64,000 bases of DNA, from assembly GCF_000719115.1 (NCBI RefSeq), contig NZ_JOEA01000023.1, forward strand, positions 62,001 through 126,000. The letters are read 5' to 3'. How positions within the stretch are numbered: position 1 is the stretch's first letter; each line of letters begins with the position of its first letter. Origin of the DNA: Lentzea albidocapillata. GTDB taxonomy: Bacteria > Actinomycetota > Actinomycetes > Mycobacteriales > Pseudonocardiaceae. The notes under the pieces are model-generated. The model did no database searches. It was not told the origin of the DNA and saw only the letters and a program-made list of their open reading frames with translations. The position numbers and the translations under genes were made by a program. Shown one piece after another: positions 31,524-40,423 of the stretch.

Positions 31524-32981
31524 TCAGCGCACGCCGCTCATCAGCTTGCGGATGAACGGACTGGCCAGGGCAAGCAGCACTCCGAATGCGACCGCCGCAC
31601 CGCCGACGACACTGAAGTACACCGCCTCGTTGTCGACGCTGTAGTAGCTCGCGAGCGCACCCGCGGTAGCCGTGCCCAGCGCGATCGAAAGGAAGTTCAA
31701 CGCGACCATCTGGGTGCGGAACGCCTGTGGCGCCAGCTTCGTGGACAACGACAAGCCCACCGGGGACAGCAATAGTTCGGCAACGCTGAAGGTCAGCAGG
31801 ATCAGGACAAGCATCAGCAGTGGTGTGGTGTTGCCGGTACCGCCGGCGAAGGGCAGGAACATCAGGAACGCGACACCCATGATGACCGTGCCGAGTGCGA
31901 ACTTCACCGGTGCGGACGGCTGACGGGACCCGAGCCGCGTCCACATCGCCGCGAACACTCCCGCCAGCAGGATGATGAAGATCGGGTTGATCGAGTTCGC
32001 CCACGCGACCGGCATCTCCCAGCCGAACAGCGTGCGGTCGAGCCGCTGGTCGACGTAGAGGACGACGACGGTGAACTGCTGCTGGAACAGGGAGAAGAAC
32101 ACGAAGCTGGCCAGGAACATCGGGATGAAGCTGAGCACCCGGCGCCGTTCCACCCGGGTGATCTTCCTGCTGCTCAGGATAACGGCGAAGTATGCGACCG
32201 CCGCCACCGCCACGACCAGGACCGTCACCGTGGCGAGGTTGGCGGCCGTGATCACTCCGGTCAGCACGAGCGCGGCCACCACGGCCACAACCGCCAGCGC
32301 ACCGATACCGGCGACGGCACGGCCCTTCCCCGGAAGCGGGTTCGGCACGACGCTCGCGTCCCGCGACAGGTTCTTGCGCCCGATCGTGTACTGGACGAGC
32401 CCTGCGGCCATGCCGATCGCAGCGAGCCCGAACCCGTAGTGAAATCCGAGTTGCTGCTGCGCGAGACCAGTGAGCAGCGGCCCGATGAACGCCCCGAGGT
32501 TCACACCGAGGTAGAACAGCGAAAAGCCGGCGTCACGCCGTTCGTCGCCCTCGGCGTAGAGGGAACCGACGAGCGCGGTCGCGTTGGCCTTCAATCCACC
32601 GCTGCCCAACGCAACGGCACACAGACCGAGACCAACACCGGCGAGCCCCGGTACGACAGCCAGCGAGATGTGACCGAACATGATGAGAACGGCGCTGTAG
32701 AAGAGAGTTCGCTCCGAGCCCACCACACGGTCGGCGATCCAGGCACCGACGATCGTGGACAGATACACCAGACCGCCGTAGGCACCAACGATGCTGGTCG
32801 CGGTGGTTTCGGAGAGTCCAAGACCACCTTCGGTCGCCGAGTAGTAGAGATAGATCGTGAGGATGCCCTGCATCCCGTAAAAGGAGAACCGTTCCCACAT
32901 CTCCACGCCGAACAAGTTCGCTAAGCCGCGTGGGTGTCCGAAGAACGCGGTGTCCGCGCTGTTGCGGGTGGAGGTGCTCAT
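31524..32981 (-). CDS. POT-family (PTR2) proton-dependent oligopeptide transporter
   Basis: A 485-aa protein with 12-14 TM helices. It opens with GHPRGLANLFGVEMWERFSFYGMQGIL, containing the ExxERFxYY-like motif of POT transporters (here ERFSFYG), followed by GAYGGLVYLSTIVGAWIADRVVGSERT, the MFS loop. It imports di- and tripeptides with protons in characterised members. The gene stands alone; a mandelate-racemase-type remnant lies upstream on the same strand. Confidence 0.9.
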   Translation of the reverse strand: MSTSTRNSADTAFFGHPRGLANLFGVEMWERFSFYGMQGILTIYLYYSATEGGLGLSETTATSIVGAYGGLVYLSTIVGAWIADRVVGSERTLFYSAVLIMFGHISLAVVPGLAGVGLGLCAVALGSGGLKANATALVGSLYAEGDERRDAGFSLFYLGVNLGAFIGPLLTGLAQQQLGFHYGFGLAAIGMAAGLVQYTIGRKNLSRDASVVPNPLPGKGRAVAGIGALAVVAVVAALVLTGVITAANLATVTVLVVAVAAVAYFAVILSSRKITRVERRRVLSFIPMFLASFVFFSLFQQQFTVVVLYVDQRLDRTLFGWEMPVAWANSINPIFIILLAGVFAAMWTRLGSRQPSAPVKFALGTVIMGVAFLMFLPFAGGTGNTTPLLMLVLILLTFSVAELLLSPVGLSLSTKLAPQAFRTQMVALNFLSIALGTATAGALASYYSVDNEAVYFSVVGGAAVAFGVLLALASPFIRKLMSGVR

Positions 32982-33014
32982 TGTCCCTGCCGTCCCTTCC
33001 GTTGGGCCTGCGTG

Positions 33015-33903
33015 TCAGCCGACCCGGTGGTCCGCAGCGTCACGGACGGCGAGTCCATGTCCGGGTAGCTCCGCCTGCGGTGCGAGAAACCCGCCGACGG
33101 GACGGACGCAACCGGTGAACAGGAGTTCATCGGCCCGTACGTGGTCGCTGAACCACTCGGCGTGCCGGATGTTCGGAACCGCGCAGTCGACCGCCGCGTG
33201 CAGGTTGCGGTGCTGTGTGCGAACTGACCTCCAGTTCGAACGAGTCCGCGATCGCCGCAGCACGGAGGAACCCCGGTGACACCACCGCAGCGGGTGACGT
33301 CGACCTGCAGGCAGTCCACCGCGCCCGCCTGGCACATCTCCCGGAAGTAGCCGTCAGAGGTGCCGTACTCGCCCGCCGCCACATCGGCCCGGACGGCACC
33401 TCGCACCGGTGCCAGTCCGGTCAGGTCGTTGGACGACACCGGCTCCTCGAACCAGGTCACGTCCGCCCCGCCGCCCGATCCGCGATTCGGACCGCCTGTT
33501 TGGCGGTGTAGGCGCCGTTGGCGTCGACGAACAGCTGCGCGCCCGAGCCGATCGCCTGACGTGCGAGGCTGGTGAAGCCGCCGCTGCCGTAGACAGGCAC
33601 GGCGGTGTGCACCCGGCCCAGCAACCAGCTGAGCGGCATCCCGAGTGTCTTCGCCTTCAGGTCCCACAACGCGATGTCCACCGCCGAGATCGCCGACATC
33701 AGGTCGATCGCGGGCGCGAGGACATCACGGATCACGTCAGCCGCGCCGCCCGAGCCATAGGTCCATCCCACTCCCGACGCGCCATCGGCGTAGACGGTTG
33801 AGACGACGACCGTGATGCCGCGCCATGTCAAGGTGCCATCGGCGTGCGGTTCGTCGAGTTCAACGCGATACACGTCGGCCGACACGTCCGTGATGGCAGC
33901 CAT
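33015..33903 (-). pseudogene. Mandelate racemase/enolase-superfamily enzyme, multiply frameshifted
   Basis: From ATG 33903 the N-terminal capping domain is intact (DVSADVYRVELDEPHADGTLTW, SAVDIALWDLKAKTLGMPLSWLLG). The barrel then breaks into two other frames: VTWFEEPVSSNDLTGLAPVRG, EYGTSDGYFREMCQAGAVDCLQVDVTRCGGVTG, and later HAAVDCAVPNIRHAEWF and GFLAPQAELPGHGLAV. At least two frameshifts, and a gap between AIGSGAQLFVDANGAYT and WFEEP, rule out function. Metal ligands in LFVDAN and WFEEP remain recognisable. Confidence 0.85.
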
Positions 33904-33984
33904 CTGTCTACCTCCATCGCGTGAGCACTTGAACCGCGAGTACCACCGGGAAAGCGTCATCAGCCCACCGTGACCAAAACGAAG

Positions 33985-34020
33985 GCAACATTGCGGCTCA
34001 GCAACATTTGTCTATTGCAC
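33985..34020. promoter_or_regulatory. Regulatory repeat with double box
   Basis: Plus strand: GCAACA at 33985 and GCAACATTTGT at 34001, 16 bp apart, followed by CTATTGC. On the minus strand this is a TGTTGC pair with the same 16-bp spacing as at 8794/8810, and both pairs lie about 85-105 bp upstream of a gene start (33903 minus here, 8905 plus there). Confidence 0.5.
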
Positions 34021-34388
34021 AGCTCATCTGTTCCGTCTCTACTGCCGGATATGAGGAACGCCAGCCGCACGCGCGATCGCAGCTGCTGACGGGAGACTGA
34101 AGTGCACTCCAGCCACGACGACGGTTCCACCGAGCGCGACGAACTCGTACGGCACAGCGCGGAGCTCGATGACGTCGAGCTATCGCGTCTGCCTGGGCCA
34201 ACAGCGGCGTGACCGCGAGACGCTCGAGCACAGCATTGAGACTGGCATCGTCAAACGCCAGTCGCACGGCGCGTTCCTGGAACTGCACCAGCCACTCGGA
34301 AGGAACGGCCTGCCCTACGCCGGCGCGCCGGTTCCGAAGAAGCCGAACGAGATCGGCGCAGCGGGCAAGCCGGTTCCAGGCGGGTTCT
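34021..34388. other. Region without a clear gene
   Basis: About 370 bases. A minus-strand frame has a plausible helical stretch ([22 protein letters not shown]) but it continues over the STAS gene in a shadow frame. A plus-strand frame from GTG 34104 closes after 35 codons ([20 protein letters not shown]). I cannot support either as a real gene. Confidence 0.3.
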
Positions 34389-34811
34389 TCAGCCCTGATC
34401 CACAGAACAGTGACGAGCGTCGATAAAGTCGAACCGGTTCTGAACACCTGTTGCTTGCAGCACCCGTCGGACAACACCACCGCATCCGGCCAATGAGATC
34501 GCGACACCGCGTGTGCGTGCGGAGCGGTCGGCCGCCAACAGTACGTTGACACCTGCTGCAGACAGGAACGTGAGGCCGGACAGGTCGAGCACTACATGGT
34601 CGATGTCCTCGGCGAGTAGTCCGGCCAGCCGTTCGGCGAGCAGTGGGGCCGTCGACATGTCAACCTCACCGACAAGCTCGACAACCGCTCGGGCCGGGCC
34701 GGTTCTACCGCTGCACACCCGCAGCGCCTGGCGTGCCGCAGTGGCGTGATCCCGCCTGAGCGGGACCGTCCACAGTTGTTCTGGCTCCACGAGATCGAGA
34801 AGTGGTCGCAT
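34389..34811 (-). CDS. STAS-domain anti-sigma factor antagonist
   Basis: A 140-aa protein from ATG 34811. Residues about 38-135 form a STAS domain: [56 protein letters not shown]. The Ser in LSAAG aligns with the phosphorylated Ser of SpoIIAA-like antagonists. About 35 extra residues precede it. No anti-sigma kinase gene is adjacent, so its partner must be elsewhere. Confidence 0.85.
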   Translation of the reverse strand: MRPLLDLVEPEQLWTVPLRRDHATAARQALRVCSGRTGPARAVVELVGEVDMSTAPLLAERLAGLLAEDIDHVVLDLSGLTFLSAAGVNVLLAADRSARTRGVAISLAGCGGVVRRVLQATGVQNRFDFIDARHCSVDQG

Positions 34812-35002
34812 GTCACGCTTCCGATCAGTTCGGCGAAGAAGGTTCGACGCTCCCCCGAAATCACCATACTCCGGCCGGCCAAGCCCACCTTCATCTGCTG
34901 ACGCAAAAGTTGCTCACAGCATGGATTCGTCATCCACTCGTCAGGTTCCGCACTTGGCAGCTCAGGGAGAATGGAGACGACACCACGTGAGGAGGAAGCA
35001 GA

Positions 35003-35233
35003 ATGACTGTCGAGGTCGAACGGTCCGACCGGCACGTGATGGAGGTGACGAACGGGCTGGCCGCGGAGTTCAGCGGTGTACTCGCACGGCCGGTCGTCTC
35101 GGAAGCCGTGCTCGACGCGCGGCGAGACCTGGAAGGACAGATCGTGCCCGAGGCACTGAGCGAGATGCTGCACCAGCTCGCCCGGCACAGGCTGGGAAAC
35201 CTGAGCACCGCGAGGAAAGCCTCCGTGGGCTGA
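35003..35233 (+). CDS. Small three-helix protein
   Basis: A 76-aa protein from ATG 35003 behind GAGGAGGAAGCAG. Three predicted helices: RHVMEVTNGLAAEFSGVLARPVVSEAV, VLDARRDLEGQIVPEALSEMLHQLARHRLGN. This pattern is known from an N-terminal helical module of actinobacterial phosphatases and from stand-alone proteins. An eroded relative is at 17510-17610. Function unknown. Confidence 0.6.
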   Translation: MTVEVERSDRHVMEVTNGLAAEFSGVLARPVVSEAVLDARRDLEGQIVPEALSEMLHQLARHRLGNLSTARKASVG

Positions 35234-35390
35234 TCACCGCGCTTCGGCTACGTCGCCGCAGCAGGAGGACGCTGCCTGCTACGAGCAGGACCAGCGCGTA
35301 AACGCCGTAGTACGCCACGTACAGCCCGGCGAGCACCAGCAGCACGCCCCCGAACTTGGACGTGTGCGGCAGCAGTGATCGCGACAGCTC
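35234..35390 (-). pseudogene. Membrane-protein C-terminal remnant (CcdA-like)
   Basis: The minus strand reads SKFGGVLLVLAGLYVAYYGVYALVLLVAGSVLLLRRR, two TM helices like the end of a cytochrome c biogenesis CcdA-type protein (GVLLVLAGLYVAYYG). No start codon or upstream domain exists; the frame then runs antisense into the three-helix gene. Assignment to CcdA is tentative. Confidence 0.4.
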
Positions 35391-35696
35391 TTACCTGGCA
35401 ACCATTCTGGCAAGCATGCGTAGTGCGGTGGTTGCTCGACGTAACCCGCCTCGCAAACGCCGACGAGGTAACCTCGCGGTTCGCGTGCTACGCCAGCCTT
35501 GCACAGCGCACTCCTGGAGCTCCTGCCTGCCATCGAGACAGCAAAGAACGAGCAGGCAACGCGTGCGGCGGCGCGATCGTCAGCCTGTCGAAAGGTTCAT
35601 CCCGGCTGACGCACCAACAGCATGGAGGGATCCTCCGAGGAGGTCAGCGTCAGGTCCCGACGCCGGCTGCCGGACAGGTACCAGCGATCAACGCGT
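35391..35696. other. Degraded region
   Basis: About 300 bases without a supported gene; only short overlapping frames on both strands. Confidence 0.35.
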
Positions 35697-36032
35697 TCAC
35701 GACACACCCGAAACTTGCGTATAGCAAGCTTTGTGAACTGCAACAGGGCGCGTAGAACGGCGGCTGAACGCGGCCCGGTCCGGATAGCGCACGACGATCA
35801 CCGCGTCCCAGCTCTGCCCTTCCTCGGCCACCAGCACGGTGGATCCGGTTCCGGCGTAGAGAACCTCGCCGCCGTAGCGGGGCAGGAACGTCTCGCGCAG
35901 ATGAAGCGCGTACTCCCGGTACGATTCGGCACCGCCCTCGGCGAATCGCAGCAGGTTCAGCATCACCACTGGCCCGCCTGGGTCCTCGGCGAGCAGTCGC
36001 TTCACATCCGCACCACGTGGATCAACGGCCAT
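35697..36032 (-). pseudogene. DUF1330-like protein, C-terminally altered
   Basis: From ATG 36032, GGPVVMLNLLRFAEGGAESYREYALHLRETFLPRYGGEVLYAGTGSTVLVAEEGQSWDAVIVVRYPDRAAFSR is a good match to DUF1330-type ferredoxin-like-fold proteins. After about residue 92 the expected helix (a typical MVADPEYQ region) is replaced by RRSTRPVAVHKACYTQ, which includes the regulatory palindrome at 35714-35728 in reverse. So the gene has lost its last about 15-20 residues by a rearrangement. It might still fold. Confidence 0.6.
35714..35728. promoter_or_regulatory. CTTGC-GTATA-GCAAG palindrome
   Basis: A TTGC-N5-GCAA site (35715-35727) followed on the plus strand by GCTTTGTGAACTGC, as at the other copies. It is now inside the altered 3' end of the DUF1330-like gene, probably brought there by a deletion that removed the gene it served. 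Confidence 0.45.
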
Positions 36033-36296
36033 GTGAACAGCATGTCTCTCGGCCGAACCGCTCGCATCGGTCGATCCACCTGTCCGGGCACGCGCACCGA
36101 TCTGGCGGAACTCCGGACCAAACCGCGGGACGGTCGCCCGGTGGATGCATAGGCGCGCGGCCTTGCGCCGTTCGTCGTCGAGTTGGTCCGCGACGCGGCG
36201 GCGTCAACGGTGACTCGCCGGCAAGGTGCTACTCAAGGCCGTCCGACGAGCGCTGCACCGGCAGGTGGGGCGAGTGTCCACTGTCGGGTCAAGGTG

Positions 36297-37223
36297 TCAG
36301 CGCTGATCGGATTCCGTTGTCTGCGGGGAAAGCACCGCCACCGGGCACGACGCCCTGTCGATCGCCGCGTGGCTGACCGAGCCCATGAACGCCCGGCGGA
36401 CCGCGCCCTTGCCATGACTGCCGACGACCAACAGGGACGCCTCGGCGGACGCGGAGAGCAGGCCATCCACCGCAGGGCCAGGGACGGACATCAATTGGTG
36501 CCGAACGCCTGGGTATCGCTGTGCGCACGCAGCCAGCTCCGCGCCCAGCGGGCCCACGTCCTCGCGCAGCACCGCCTCGTCGTGGGTCTCCACCGGCTCG
36601 ACCACGGTGGTGACCTCTCCGTCGGCGGCGTGCAGAACCACGACCTCGGCTGCATGTCGGGCGGCGAACCCGAACGCGAACCGGAGAGCCCGCCCGCTGA
36701 CCGGGGACCCGTCCAGACCGACCACCACTGGTCCCTCGTCACGCCGGCCGTCGACCGTGACCTCGTCCCGGACGACGACGACCGGCCATGGGCACGACCG
36801 CGCGAGTCGCTGCGCGGTGGACCCGAGCAGGAACTCGGCCACACCGCCATGGTCGGAGTGGCCGACCACCACGAATGCCACCCGGTCCGCGGCCAGGATC
36901 ACCGCGTCCGCCGGATCACCTGAGAAGATCTCGGTGTGTACGTCGACACCGGTCGTGTGGCGGCAGTGTTCGGCGAGTCCTTCGAGCATGTCCCGCGCCC
37001 ATCGCCGCATCGGCTCCTCGGTGACGCCCGGTTCCATGGCACCGATGCCCACCGGGGCATGCAGGTGCGCACTGGTGTAGACCGGCCACTGCATGGCGTA
37101 CACCAGCAGCAGCGGTTTGCCGAAGATCGCCGCCTGCCGCGCAGCCCATTGGGCAGCCCGCTCCGACGGCTCCGTTCCGTCCACGCCGACGACGATCGCG
37201 CCATCGTTCGACACCTCCATCAT
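36297..37223 (-). CDS. Tandem universal stress protein
   Basis: A 308-aa protein of two complete Usp domains. Domain 1 (about 8-155): IVVGVDGTEPSERAAQWAARQAAIFG, then GHSDHGGVAEFLLGSTAQRLARSCPWPVVVV. Domain 2 (about 165-300): VVVGLDGSPVSGRALRFAFGFA, then GSHGKGAVRRAFMGSVSHAAIDRASCPVAVL. Both have the G-2x-G-9x-G(S/T) ATP-binding pattern. Start ATG 37223 follows GAAGGAGA. Such proteins are induced under hypoxia and stationary phase in actinobacteria. The upstream OB-like remnant is on the same strand, 15 bases away. Confidence 0.92.
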   Translation of the reverse strand: MMEVSNDGAIVVGVDGTEPSERAAQWAARQAAIFGKPLLLVYAMQWPVYTSAHLHAPVGIGAMEPGVTEEPMRRWARDMLEGLAEHCRHTTGVDVHTEIFSGDPADAVILAADRVAFVVVGHSDHGGVAEFLLGSTAQRLARSCPWPVVVVRDEVTVDGRRDEGPVVVGLDGSPVSGRALRFAFGFAARHAAEVVVLHAADGEVTTVVEPVETHDEAVLREDVGPLGAELAACAQRYPGVRHQLMSVPGPAVDGLLSASAEASLLVVGSHGKGAVRRAFMGSVSHAAIDRASCPVAVLSPQTTESDQR

Positions 37224-37238
37224 TCTCCTTCCCGTCCG

Positions 37239-37575
37239 TCAGCTCGACGGTGTGGTCCCCGACGGCGCAGGTACGTTCTGCCGCACGTTGTGCGCGGCCA
37301 GAAACTCTTCGTCGGAGTAGGTGCGGTAAACGCCGTCATGGAGCAGTCCGTAACGGTCGCGGTAGTCGGCCAGCCGGAACTGCTCCACGATGCCGCTCAC
37401 CTGGACGACATCGCCCTTCCTGATGGCGTCCGCGTTCTCGGTGGAGAGCACGAGCAGCGACTCGTCGCCGTACTCGCTGCCGTCGAGCACGAACGCCTTC
37501 TGTCCAAGCACCTCGGTGACGACGGCGCTGACGCGCCCATCACGAGCGCGTTCGACCTGCCGGCGCGTCCGGTCT
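37239..37575 (-). pseudogene. OB-like domain protein, N-terminally truncated
   Basis: The open frame after a stop near 37580 reads QVERARDGRVSAVVTEVLGQKAFVLDGSEYGDESLLVLS, KGDVVQVSGIVEQFRLADYRDRYGLLHDG, and ends at 37239. The domain is paralogous to residues 60-135 of the lipoprotein at 24782 (VILDAAPYGDDSLLVLF, TVTGTVRQFSYDDYAERYGL). The expected signal peptide is gone or lies in a different frame upstream. ATG 37511 could start a 90-aa piece lacking the first strands. Confidence 0.65.
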
Positions 37576-37639
37576 GATCAGCACGCACGATGAATTTCTC
37601 CTGCCTCCGTGCCGAGCCGCGACGCTCAACTCCTGCCGC

Positions 37640-37837
37640 GGGTTTCGTTGGCTGCGTACAGGTTGGCGACCCCAACGAACCGACTAGCGCGCATCCGGTG
37701 CCCAGCAGCACGACGGCCGAATTGGTAACCAAGAAGCCGACCAGCAGGACCGTGCCGACAAGCGCGGACGCCGGGTCGGACACGGCCAACGCCTGCTCGA
37801 TCTAGGCCAAGGGGCGCTCGTCGTCGCGCTCGGTCAT
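37640..37837 (-). pseudogene. DUF3040-like small membrane protein with in-frame stop
   Basis: From ATG 37837 the minus strand reads MTERDDERPLA, an amber TAG (37802-37804), then IEQALAVSDPASALVGTVLLVGFLVTNSAVVLLGTGCALVG: the acidic start, IEQAL-DP motif and TM helix of DUF3040 proteins. The stop and the missing second half make it a pseudogene. Confidence 0.6.
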
Positions 37838-38488
37838 CCTGTCCACTCTGGTCCCTCCAGTTCAGCGTGCTCGGCTGCTCCGTCGTGCTCGGCGCGCCTT
37901 GCTTCCGCTCAGGTTCGTTTCGTTCCACTCGTGTCTTCTGTCGGGTTCCCGTGGGCCGGTACCAGAACCTTGCGACCACCTTTCGCCTGTCGGGCGTCCC
38001 GACGGATCGGCTGGCATGCGGTGAGCACCGGCTCAGCGCTCGGTGTGCTGGGCGTCGGCGCTCGGCTGCCAGGCTGATCTCCTCAGCGTCCTCGCCGACG
38101 ACGTTGGTGCCGGGACCGAGGTGGACGCACAGACCGCGGTCAGACACTGCTCGGCGCCGTCAGCGCGTCGCGGGGAGTCGACGCCTCGGGCGTTCGCTGG
38201 CGTGCCGGTGGGTTGGTCTACGGCCTCGGAGCCGCAGCCACCCGGCAGTGCCATGGTCACGCACGACGCGGTGGTCAGGACCCGGTTGCGTTGGTATCGC
38301 GGAACATCGGTGACTGGCGTCCTCGGTGGGTCCATGGCAGGACTTCCCAAAGCGCCTTCATTCGAACGCGATCCCTCGGGCAATCGCAACGTCCCCATGC
38401 CGATTGGCTGCCCGTCAGGCGGGTATCGCGAACCCGTGTCCCGTTCAGCACTCCCCCGGCAGACAGCCGGGAGAACTGGAGCCCGTCC
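37838..38488. other. Degraded region without a supported gene
   Basis: 650 bases. Several frames stay open on both strands because of high GC, but none has a ribosome site, a recognisable domain or convincing codon pattern. A long in-frame extension of the antiporter gene through here is probably fortuitous. Confidence 0.4.
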
Positions 38489-39706
38489 GTGACGCTGGTG
38501 CTGGCTTTCGGTGTGGTGATGCTGGTCAGCGTCGCGTTGTCAGGGCTGGCGGCGCGCACGGTGCTCTCGACGGCGTTGATGGTGCTCCTCGCCGGGGCTC
38601 TGCTGGGCCAGGGTGGATTCAGCGTGGTGGAGATCCCCTCCGACAGCGGGTTCGTCTCGGCGCTGGCCGACCTGGCCCTCTTCACGGTGCTGTTCACCGA
38701 CGGGCAGCGGGCCGGGTTGCCGGCGTTGCGCGAGGGGTGGCGCAGTTCAGGCAAGGCACTGGGCATCGGCATGCCGCTGGCCATGATCGGCATCGCGGTG
38801 CCCGCACACTACCTGGCCGGCCTGGACTGGGCCACCGCTTTCCTGCTGGGTGCGATCCTGTCTCCCACCGACCCGGTGTTCGCCTCCGCGATCGTGGGCC
38901 GCGAGGACGTACCGCTGCGGTTGCGGCGCCTGCTCAACGTCGAGTCAGGTCTCAACGACGGTCTGGCCCTGCCGTTCGTGCTTCTCTTCCTGGCCGCGGC
39001 CTCGCACGAGACCGCGCACCCCGGCGAGATCGCCCTGGAACTCGTCCTCGGCCTGGTCCTCGGCGTCGCCGTGCCCGGTCTGGTGGCGCTGGCGCTGCGC
39101 TTGCCGGTCCTGGGCGCGGAACCCCGTCTGCAGGCGCTCGGGCCGCTGTCGGTGGGCATCGTCGTCTACGCGGCAGCGGAATTGACCCACGCCAACCCTT
39201 ACCTGGCCGCGTTCGCGGCCGGTTCCACGATCGCGACCCTCACCCCGACCGCGGCAAAGCAGTTCGAGCACTTCGGCGACCTGCTGTCGGAGACCACGAA
39301 GTTCGGCGCGCTGCTCGTCTTCGGGGCGATGATCACCCCCGAAAGGCTGTCCCACCTGAGCGTCGGTGACTGGCTGGTCCCGGTGGTGGCCATCCTGCTC
39401 GTGCGACCGCTGTCGATCGCCGTCTCGCTGCTGCGCAGCAGGCTGAGCAAGCGAGAACGCGCGGCCGCGGCGTGGTTCGGGCCCAAGGGCTTCGCCTCGG
39501 TCGTCTACGGTCTGCTCGTCGTGCAGTCCGGCCTGCCCGAAGCCTCACACGTGTTCGACCTCGTGGCCGTCACCATCGCGCTGTCCATCGTCCTGCACTC
39601 CTCTTCGGACGTCCCGGTCGCCAAGGCCCTGCGCATCGAACCACCCGACAACCTGCCCACCGGCGGACCGGACGAACCAGACGTCGGGCGCACGCCGCCT
39701 GGTTGA
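38489..39706 (+). CDS. NhaP-type (CPA1) cation:proton antiporter
   Basis: A 405-aa protein from GTG 38489 with GGAG about 10 bases before. About 12 TM helices; hallmark regions are LADLALFTVLFTDGQRAG, FLLGAILSPTDPVFASAIVG (the PTDP of CPA1 exchangers), RLRRLLNVESGLNDGLALPFVLLFL (ESxxND, ion-binding Asp) and AAAWFGPKGFASVVYGLLV. It should exchange Na+ or K+ for protons at the membrane. A broken antiporter gene is convergent just downstream. Confidence 0.9.
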   Translation: MTLVLAFGVVMLVSVALSGLAARTVLSTALMVLLAGALLGQGGFSVVEIPSDSGFVSALADLALFTVLFTDGQRAGLPALREGWRSSGKALGIGMPLAMIGIAVPAHYLAGLDWATAFLLGAILSPTDPVFASAIVGREDVPLRLRRLLNVESGLNDGLALPFVLLFLAAASHETAHPGEIALELVLGLVLGVAVPGLVALALRLPVLGAEPRLQALGPLSVGIVVYAAAELTHANPYLAAFAAGSTIATLTPTAAKQFEHFGDLLSETTKFGALLVFGAMITPERLSHLSVGDWLVPVVAILLVRPLSIAVSLLRSRLSKRERAAAAWFGPKGFASVVYGLLVVQSGLPEASHVFDLVAVTIALSIVLHSSSDVPVAKALRIEPPDNLPTGGPDEPDVGRTPPG

Positions 39707-39744
39707 CCTGGTCGATCACCGATCCCTGTCCGAGCGGTTTGAGT

Positions 39745-40240
39745 TCACGGCCGGCACAGAGCGACGGTCACCGGGCCCGGACCTTCGAGTAGAGCTCGCG
39801 ACCAGGGCTGTCTGGTCAGGCCGAACACGACCGTGTTTGCCGCTACGACGAGCGTGACCGCAGCGAACAGGCGCGGATCGCTCACTCCTTGGTGAACGCT
39901 GTGTGCCAGGTAAACAGGGCACTGACTCCGATCGGGCCGAACCCACCGGCGAACAGCGCGTCGCGGCGTACGAGACGCAGAGGACGGGCCAGCGCGAGGA
40001 CGAACGACAGGCGGCGCACCAGCAGGACCGCGAGGACGAAGGCGATCGCCGCGGGCCCGAAGCCGACCCAATCCCGCCAGGGCAGCACCGCGCCGAGCAC
40101 CAGGAACAGCTGCAGCACCGCATAGCGGTTGACCGCCTCGTCTACGGCGTCCTGCGGGAACAGGAACCGCGCGGTGCGCCGGAACCTGGACAGCTGGCCG
40201 TTGTCCGCGCCGGCGTTCCCCCTGTGACCCTTGCGGCTGA
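39745..40240 (-). pseudogene. Second cation:proton antiporter, remnant with frameshift
   Basis: The minus strand shows SRFRRTARFLFPQDAVDEAVNRYAVLQLFLVLGAVLPW, LVRRLSFVLALARPLRLVRRDALFAGGFGPIGVSALFTWHTAF in one frame (40240-39882) and the terminal helix SDPRLFAAVTLVVAANTVVFGLT in another (to 39745). These are the last four or five helices of an NhaP-like exchanger (FGPIGV in place of WFGPKG). The N-terminal two thirds are missing. Confidence 0.75.
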
Positions 40241-40423
40241 CACGATTGGCGTCACCGATGCCCTTGCGGCCCGTTGTACAGGGCGGACGTTCACGCTTCT
40301 GAGCACGAGTTCCGGTTCATTCGGCAGAACGCGAGCTGTTCTGCCGAACTGGCTTTACGCGAGCGAGACACGAGGGCCGTCCCCGGTGCCGCGATCATTG
40401 ATCGAACAGCATCCGAATCGGAC

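Noticed and set aside
8789..34020. DosR/DevR boxes for the hypoxia-type genes
   Set aside because: I looked for the TTSGGGAC-type palindrome upstream of the stress genes and saw none; the repeated motif is unrelated.
34104..34211. Small plus-strand gene starting at GTG 34104
   Set aside because: No ribosome site and no relatives that I recognise; too short to support.
38213..38488. N-terminal extension of the antiporter to ATG 38213
   Set aside because: The extra 92 codons are low-complexity with no ribosome site; GTG 38489 gives the normal family length and start of TM1.
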